NCBI RefSeq assembly: GCF_000317835.1
Contig: NC_019793.1
Coordinates: 3,166,501-3,230,500 of the forward strand
Source of the DNA: Deinococcus peraridilitoris DSM 19664
GTDB taxonomy: Bacteria > Deinococcota > Deinococci > Deinococcales > Deinococcaceae
DNA: 64,000 nucleotides
Direction: 5' to 3'
The number at the start of each line of letters is the position of its first letter. The stretch's first letter is position 1. A program made the position numbers and the translations under genes. The notes beneath the pieces are model-generated. The model was not told where the DNA came from. It saw nothing but the letters and a program-made list of their open reading frames with translations, and did not search any database. Below, piece by piece: positions 59,626 to 64,000 of this stretch.

Positions 59626-61518
59626 TCAGGGCGACGGCGTGAGCAGCTGAATGCGACCTCCTGAAGATCCCAGCTCGACGACGTACAGGTTACCGTTGCG
59701 TCCGTCTTCAGCCAGGTCGAGCGGGTTCTGGAAGCGTTTGATCCTGCCGTTCACCGTGGTGCCGATCCGGCCCACGTCGGTCACCTTGCCACCCTCCAGT
59801 TTGAGGGCCACGACATCCTTGCCGTTGGAGTACTCGACGACCAGCAGGCGGTTCTTGAGCGCTCCGCCGAAGCTGTTGCTCTTGTACTCGATGGCCCCGT
59901 TGGGCGAACGGTTGGCACCGAAGGTATGCACCGGAGGACGGTAATTCGCGTCCGGTCGGGTGCCTTCCGGGTAGCCCGCGCGCCCCTGACCGTCGGGCAC
60001 CACCTCGAAGGGATCACGGCCAGCCGTCGGGTTTCCACCGTTGAGCACGTAATGACCACGCAGCGCCACCGGATGGCCATAGTAACCACCCGACCCGGTC
60101 ACCCGGAACAGGTAATCATCCTGATTGGACACGTTGTTCAGTGCAGGGGCGCCGTCCCCGGCAGGCGTGTTCCCCCCGGCCGCGCCACCGTTGGTGGGGA
60201 CATACAGGGCGCCGTCGGTGTGCCAGACCAGGTCATAGGCGTTGCGAACGCCGTCGGCGAAAATGGTCACCGGGGCGCGTTCGCCGTTCGGATCGTAGTT
60301 GCCGAGGCTCGCGCTACCCTCGTATTTCTCGGTCTGCACGTCAATCGGGCCGCCGCTGACATCATAGGTGGGGTCGATGCGAAGTACTGTCGCGGTGAGG
60401 CGGTGTTCGCTGCGTACCCAGGTGCCGTCGGGCGCGCCCGTCGAGGAGTTGCTGCCCTGCGAGACGTACAGCGCGCCGTCAGGACCGAAGACCAGGCTGT
60501 TGGTCAGGTGATCCTTGATCGAGCGGGGCAGACCCACGACGTAATCCTGCACGGTGCCCGTGAAGGCCGCCGCGTCCGTGATGGTCACTTTGGAAACCTT
60601 GCCGGAGAAGTCAGGTGGCACCTGGCCCGGCGCGTAAGGAATGGGCGCGTTGTTGGAAATCCACAGCACGTTGGGATCGCGCGGATCGTGCGCCAGGCCG
60701 ATCAAGGCGCGGCCCGCCAGCTCGGGAATGGCCAGGGTCTGCAGGGCGCTCAGGCCACCGTCGCTGTCAATGGCCCAGCGCAGGATCTTGCCGTCCAGGG
60801 TGACTGCGTACAGACGACCGTCGTTTCCGACGCGCACACTGGCGATGGGCGAGCCGCTGTACACGGTGCGCTCCGCGAAGGTTACCAGCGGACCCTGAGG
60901 TTCGCGCGTGCCGGTCGTAAATGACGCCTTGAAAGCCGCAAATGCTTTACCACTTTCGTCCTTGACGCCGGTGGTCACTTCAAAAGTGTACTTGGTGTTG
61001 CTTTTCAGCACTTCGGTCGGGGTGAAGGTGATGTTGCCTCCCGCACCGTCGGTGCTGGCCGATCCGGCGACGAGGCTCGTGGTCGCGGCAGCTTCGTACA
61101 GCCTGACGTTGCCCTTCAGCGAATTTTCGGCGACGCCGACTCCCGCTGTGGGGAGGTACACGTTTGCCGTCACCGCAACGTCGCGGGCGACGTTCGTGGC
61201 ATTCGCCCTGTACACCTCGCGACTTTCCTCCGAGGTGAAGGTCACACTGGTCACCTGAGGCTGCTGGGTGTTCCCACCGGGAGGTGGTGGCGTGACGGGT
61301 GGCGGCGGTGAGGTGGTCGGCGGTGTCGGGTCAGGCGTTTTGGTGCTGGGCGGGGGCGGGGTGTTGGGGCTGTTATTGATGGGCGGTTGCCTTGACCCGG
61401 GAGCATTGGGCGAAGGGCTGACACCCTGCCCGGAATTGGCGCCACCACAGGCCACCAGACCAACCACGAGGGTAACCGTGAGCATTGCACGGGCAGAACG
61501 GATGCCAAGTGAAGTCAT
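59626..61518 (-). CDS. Ig-beta-propeller lipoprotein with proline-rich linker, paralogue of 31683
   Basis: The 630-aa precursor has a lipobox VGLVAC (Cys24), a Pro/Thr/Ser linker (about 30-85, blocks of PPPP), a Big_5 type Ig domain (about 88-200; VTANVYLPTAGVGV) and the propeller-like domain (about 210-630) with YVVGLPRSIKDHLTNS, ADGVRNAYDLVWH, GHYVLNGGNPT and LAEDGRNGNLYVVEL. GGAGG precedes the ATG. It is adjacent to another paralogue on the same strand, separated by a long hairpin, so the two are probably separate transcripts. Enzyme activity is unproven. Confidence 0.82.
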   Translation of the reverse strand: MTSLGIRSARAMLTVTLVVGLVACGGANSGQGVSPSPNAPGSRQPPINNSPNTPPPPSTKTPDPTPPTTSPPPPVTPPPPGGNTQQPQVTSVTFTSEESREVYRANATNVARDVAVTANVYLPTAGVGVAENSLKGNVRLYEAAATTSLVAGSASTDGAGGNITFTPTEVLKSNTKYTFEVTTGVKDESGKAFAAFKASFTTGTREPQGPLVTFAERTVYSGSPIASVRVGNDGRLYAVTLDGKILRWAIDSDGGLSALQTLAIPELAGRALIGLAHDPRDPNVLWISNNAPIPYAPGQVPPDFSGKVSKVTITDAAAFTGTVQDYVVGLPRSIKDHLTNSLVFGPDGALYVSQGSNSSTGAPDGTWVRSEHRLTATVLRIDPTYDVSGGPIDVQTEKYEGSASLGNYDPNGERAPVTIFADGVRNAYDLVWHTDGALYVPTNGGAAGGNTPAGDGAPALNNVSNQDDYLFRVTGSGGYYGHPVALRGHYVLNGGNPTAGRDPFEVVPDGQGRAGYPEGTRPDANYRPPVHTFGANRSPNGAIEYKSNSFGGALKNRLLVVEYSNGKDVVALKLEGGKVTDVGRIGTTVNGRIKRFQNPLDLAEDGRNGNLYVVELGSSGGRIQLLTPSP

Positions 61519-62027
61519 AATAGTTTTCCTCCAAGAATAGTTGCGTCAATCACTGCAATGAAACATATAGACCGAAATTTTGAACAACGCCAACTTCAGG
61601 CGTGCAGTGTCGCCTGACTCGCTCCAGTTAATGTGGCTTTTTTTGCCTGATTTGTCTTGAGCGCAACATTTAAGTAGTATTTTTCGTCTGATCATTTTCC
61701 TTTGCAATAACTCTTATAAAGTGCAATAGAACATTTGTTTGTCCTTATAAAAGGCACGTGAAGGTGAAAGATAAATAAGATTAGGTTTTTAACATGACAA
61801 ATAGAGTCTGGGGCCGCTCCTGGAGGGTCCGTCCTTTTGAAGCGGCAACAGGCAGGCAAAAACGGGTCCGGATGAAGCTGATCGCCAGGAAGTGTGCCCT
61901 CAGGGGGTTTTTGTGCGCGGGCACCACCGGGTGAGGCAGAGCACCGAACGAACATTGCGGCGCTTCATAAGTCTTTCTTCACACAGCCGCGTGTGAGAAA
62001 CAGAGGTGCAACAATTGAAACGATCTC
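61519..62027. other. 509-bp AT-rich divergent intergenic region
   Basis: The stretch 61540-61800 is clearly AT-rich compared with the genes around it. It lies between a leftward lipoprotein gene and a rightward permease gene, so it holds both promoters. TTGGCG with TATATG at 18-bp spacing on the minus strand is a possible promoter. No reading frame here looks real and no riboswitch was recognised. Confidence 0.5.
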
Positions 62028-63107
62028 ATGAACTCACGAGTAGTGATCGTTAATTTGCTACCAACAGCCTTGCTGCTGTTGGGCCTGTTGATCCTGTGGC
62101 GTTTTCTGGCGGTCGTTCAGGTAGGAATCATGCTGATCGTGCTCAGCATGGTGCTGTCAGCGGCCCTGTTTCCCATCGTTCGCTTTCTCCATGAGCGGCT
62201 GCGACTGCCTTCCGCAGTAGCGGTCTTTCTTACGGTCATCGGGGCGTTGGTCGCGCTGGGTGCCTTTGTGGTGCTGCTGGTACCGACATTGGTGAGCGAG
62301 CTGCAGGAGACCTGGAAAACCCTGTCGCAAGGTGGGCGCCTGTCGCAGGAACTGAGCGGCCTGGCGTCCAACAATACCTGGGTGGGGCGTCTTCTGAACA
62401 GCGAAAGTCCGCAAGAATTAGGCAAAAGTCTGCAGGGCGCTCCCAAACCGTTTACCAGCGCACTCATGCAGATCTCGGCCAATGTCATCGCGCTGGTCGG
62501 GTATTCCTTCGTGGTGCTGCTGTTGTTGCTGTATACCCTGGGCCGCCCCGAACCGTTGTTGCGGGGATTGCTGGGCGCTGTTCCGGACAGGCAGCGGGCA
62601 CGGGTTGCACACATCACCGAAGAAATCGTGGCACAGCTGCGGGTGTGGGGATCGAGCATGCTGTTCATCATGCTGACTGGGGGCGTGCTCGTCTGGACCG
62701 GTCTGACGCTGCTGGGCGTTCCGAACGCGCTGGCCTTCGCTTTCCTGTCAGCGCTGGGTGAGTTGATTCCCAACCTGGGACCGCTCATCGCCAACGGGGT
62801 GCCTGTACTGATCACCTTCGCGGGCGATCCTCAGAAAGCCCTGTGGGTGGCCCTGTGGCTGATCGGGGTGCAGGTCATCCAGGGGCTCTTTTCCCCGTAC
62901 CTGTTCAGCCGTACCATCCAACTGCACCCGGTGTCGATCATCAGCGGTATCGTGCTGCTCGGTACCGCCTTTGGGCTGATCGGCGCTTTTCTGACTGTTC
63001 CCCTCCTGATCATCGTCAAGGTCATCTACGAGGCGTATTACCTGTCGCGTCACGATCACTCTGACGTTCCGGAAGCGCAAGTCTCGGAGATTCTCGAACA
63101 GGCCTGA
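62028..63107 (+). CDS. AI-2E family (YdiK/PerM-type) membrane permease
   Basis: The 359-aa membrane protein has about eight hydrophobic segments with the family order: three near the N-terminus, a hydrophilic part (about 85-140), then segments near 160, 215, 240, 270 and 310. The motif FLSALGELIPNLGPLIAN is typical. Family members include AI-2 and sodium/proton transporters; the substrate here is unknown. No strong ribosome site is seen. Confidence 0.85.
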   Translation: MNSRVVIVNLLPTALLLLGLLILWRFLAVVQVGIMLIVLSMVLSAALFPIVRFLHERLRLPSAVAVFLTVIGALVALGAFVVLLVPTLVSELQETWKTLSQGGRLSQELSGLASNNTWVGRLLNSESPQELGKSLQGAPKPFTSALMQISANVIALVGYSFVVLLLLLYTLGRPEPLLRGLLGAVPDRQRARVAHITEEIVAQLRVWGSSMLFIMLTGGVLVWTGLTLLGVPNALAFAFLSALGELIPNLGPLIANGVPVLITFAGDPQKALWVALWLIGVQVIQGLFSPYLFSRTIQLHPVSIISGIVLLGTAFGLIGAFLTVPLLIIVKVIYEAYYLSRHDHSDVPEAQVSEILEQA

Positions 63108-63157
63108 CAGCGCTCCGCTCGTGCAACAAGTTTGCTGTCGGTGCAAACCGGGCAACC

Positions 63158-64000
63158 CTAGATTTTGGTGAGGTTGGGGTACTTCATGATCGCCTCGTCC
63201 TCGCTGAGAAACTCCCCCTCGGCGTCCGGGCTCCAGACCACTTCGGCACGGATCAGCTGATGAGCCTGTATACCTGCAAGGGCCAGCAGTGCCGCCCGTA
63301 CCGCGCCGGCATTATTGCCGGTGTCAGCTGTGGGTGCCAGCTCCCACGCGGCCACAGCAATGGTCAGTGCGAGATAGAGGCCGCCGCGCTGATAGCGGTA
63401 GTCACTGCGTTGCTCGAAGGCACTGCTGGAACTCTGGTTCTGATAGTGACTGGTGGTCTGCACAGTAAACGCTGCGCGGGCTTCGGTGGCCCAGCTGCCC
63501 ACCTGGGCGTCCACGCGTGGTCCGGCACCGCTGGTCCGCTCGACATGTCCGTAAGTCCAGCGCTCAGGGTGGCGCAACGCGACCAGAGCCGCTTCAGTGA
63601 GCATGCGCGCCAGGCCTTCGTTGGTGTCGGGGTCTCCACGGCGGGCCACGTCCTGCAAGGCACGCTTCACTTCATCACCTTCACTCAGCAGCAGCTGCAC
63701 CTTGAGACCCTGGGAGCCGTGCGTGCCTCCGGCTGGGGAGCTGCCGACCGAGAGCGAACGCCTCATGTACTGCAGGATGAAAAACATTACGCCAAAGACA
63801 ATCAGAACGCCAAGCAGGCTGCCACCGCCGGCTCCGCCGTATCCGAAAGGCACGTATCCGAAGCCACCATACCCACCGCCAAGCCCTCCACCATATCCAC
63901 CACCGAAGTCGCCACCTCCTCCTGACGGTGGGGACGACGGAGCGCCTCCTCCGAAACCGCCACCCGACTGCGTCATGGCGAACCCGATCAGGGCAAGAAA
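63158..64000 (-). CDS. Glycine-rich DUF1517-like membrane protein (partial, 5' end outside window)
   Basis: The visible part has a Gly/Ser-rich stretch (GGGFGGG, GGYGGG) followed by a membrane segment ([18 protein letters not shown]), then a soluble domain. The soluble domain has an acidic helical part and [25 protein letters not shown], as in DUF1517 proteins. An ATG at 63976 is in frame, but the codons before it to the window edge read FLALIGFA without a stop, resembling the end of a signal segment. The true start therefore probably lies outside. Function is unknown. Confidence 0.68.
   Translation of the reverse strand, partial: FLALIGFAMTQSGGGFGGGAPSSPPSGGGGDFGGGYGGGLGGGYGGFGYVPFGYGGAGGGSLLGVLIVFGVMFFILQYMRRSLSVGSSPAGGTHGSQGLKVQLLLSEGDEVKRALQDVARRGDPDTNEGLARMLTEAALVALRHPERWTYGHVERTSGAGPRVDAQVGSWATEARAAFTVQTTSHYQNQSSSSAFEQRSDYRYQRGGLYLALTIAVAAWELAPTADTGNNAGAVRAALLALAGIQAHQLIRAEVVWSPDAEGEFLSEDEAIMKYPNLTKI

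Noticed and set aside
61692..61955. 87-codon minus-strand frame in the AT-rich gap
   Set aside because: No ribosome site, no conserved look, and composition typical of non-coding DNA.
61800..61960. Riboswitch before the permease gene
   Set aside because: The segment can form hairpins, but I could not match it to a known class such as cyclic-di-GMP.

Overview
The window is a GC-rich bacterial chromosome segment, most probably from Deinococcus. The supporting signs are a -10 box of the form TAnnnT lying only 5-9 nt before the start codon of about twenty genes (leaderless transcription, which is common in Deinococcus), a bacilliredoxin (bacillithiol chemistry), and a gene set of glgA, hrpB, clpS-clpA, etfBA with acyl-CoA dehydrogenases, and a glyoxylate shunt. 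I see no intact transposon, prophage or CRISPR array. One possible insertion-sequence end remnant lies near 47.7 kb and one possible pseudogene near 10.5 kb.

Layout. 1-2.8 kb: bacilliredoxin (runs off the left edge), a small unknown protein, glycogen synthase, tRNA-Met and tRNA-Val with a clear promoter and terminator, and a small unknown gene. 2.9-10.3 kb: a signalling island with two stand-alone CheB methylesterases carrying a cysteine/histidine-rich tail, one large CheB-CheR-coiled-coil-PAS fusion, a divergent PAS histidine kinase and a small charged protein. No chemoreceptor, CheA, CheW or flagellar gene is visible, so the role is probably not classical chemotaxis. 10.8-17 kb: a winged-helix protein, peroxiredoxin, cytochrome P450, HrpB helicase and a small unknown protein. 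16.7-19.3 kb: clpS and clpA, the N-degron unfoldase pair. 19.4-29.7 kb: acetyltransferase, nitronate monooxygenase, a Cys/Met-metabolism PLP enzyme, an M48 protease with a DUF898 membrane protein, Nudix hydrolase, gamma-carbonic anhydrase, an S10-type peptidase and ispH.

30-37.5 kb: exported lipoproteins. These are a malectin-like protein, a very large NPCBM-PA14-Ig-propeller protein and a 5'-nucleotidase. The propeller protein has two further paralogues at 57.3-61.5 kb. Interleaved are two acyl-CoA dehydrogenases and etfBA, together the electron-transfer part of beta-oxidation. Both dehydrogenase genes carry the same palindromic operator, so a common repressor is likely. 40.7-50.7 kb: a YkgJ-type cysteine-cluster protein, a GAF-HD-GYP-like protein, an APH-fold kinase, upp, then wecA/tagO-type and wecB genes (cell-surface glycan precursors), a diacylglycerol-kinase-type lipid kinase, an alpha/beta-hydrolase fold protein lacking its nucleophile, a Gfo/Idh/MocA oxidoreductase and an exported TPR protein. 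50.8-64 kb: a large P-loop/TPR protein of unknown role, a GDCCVxC-type small protein, malate synthase and isocitrate lyase (the glyoxylate shunt, which uses acetyl-CoA from beta-oxidation), two propeller lipoproteins, an AI-2E-type permease and a glycine-rich DUF1517-like membrane protein that runs off the right edge.

Start codons were chosen from the -10/start spacing, Shine-Dalgarno sequences and family N-termini. All functional names are recognition from sequence alone; no database search was possible.
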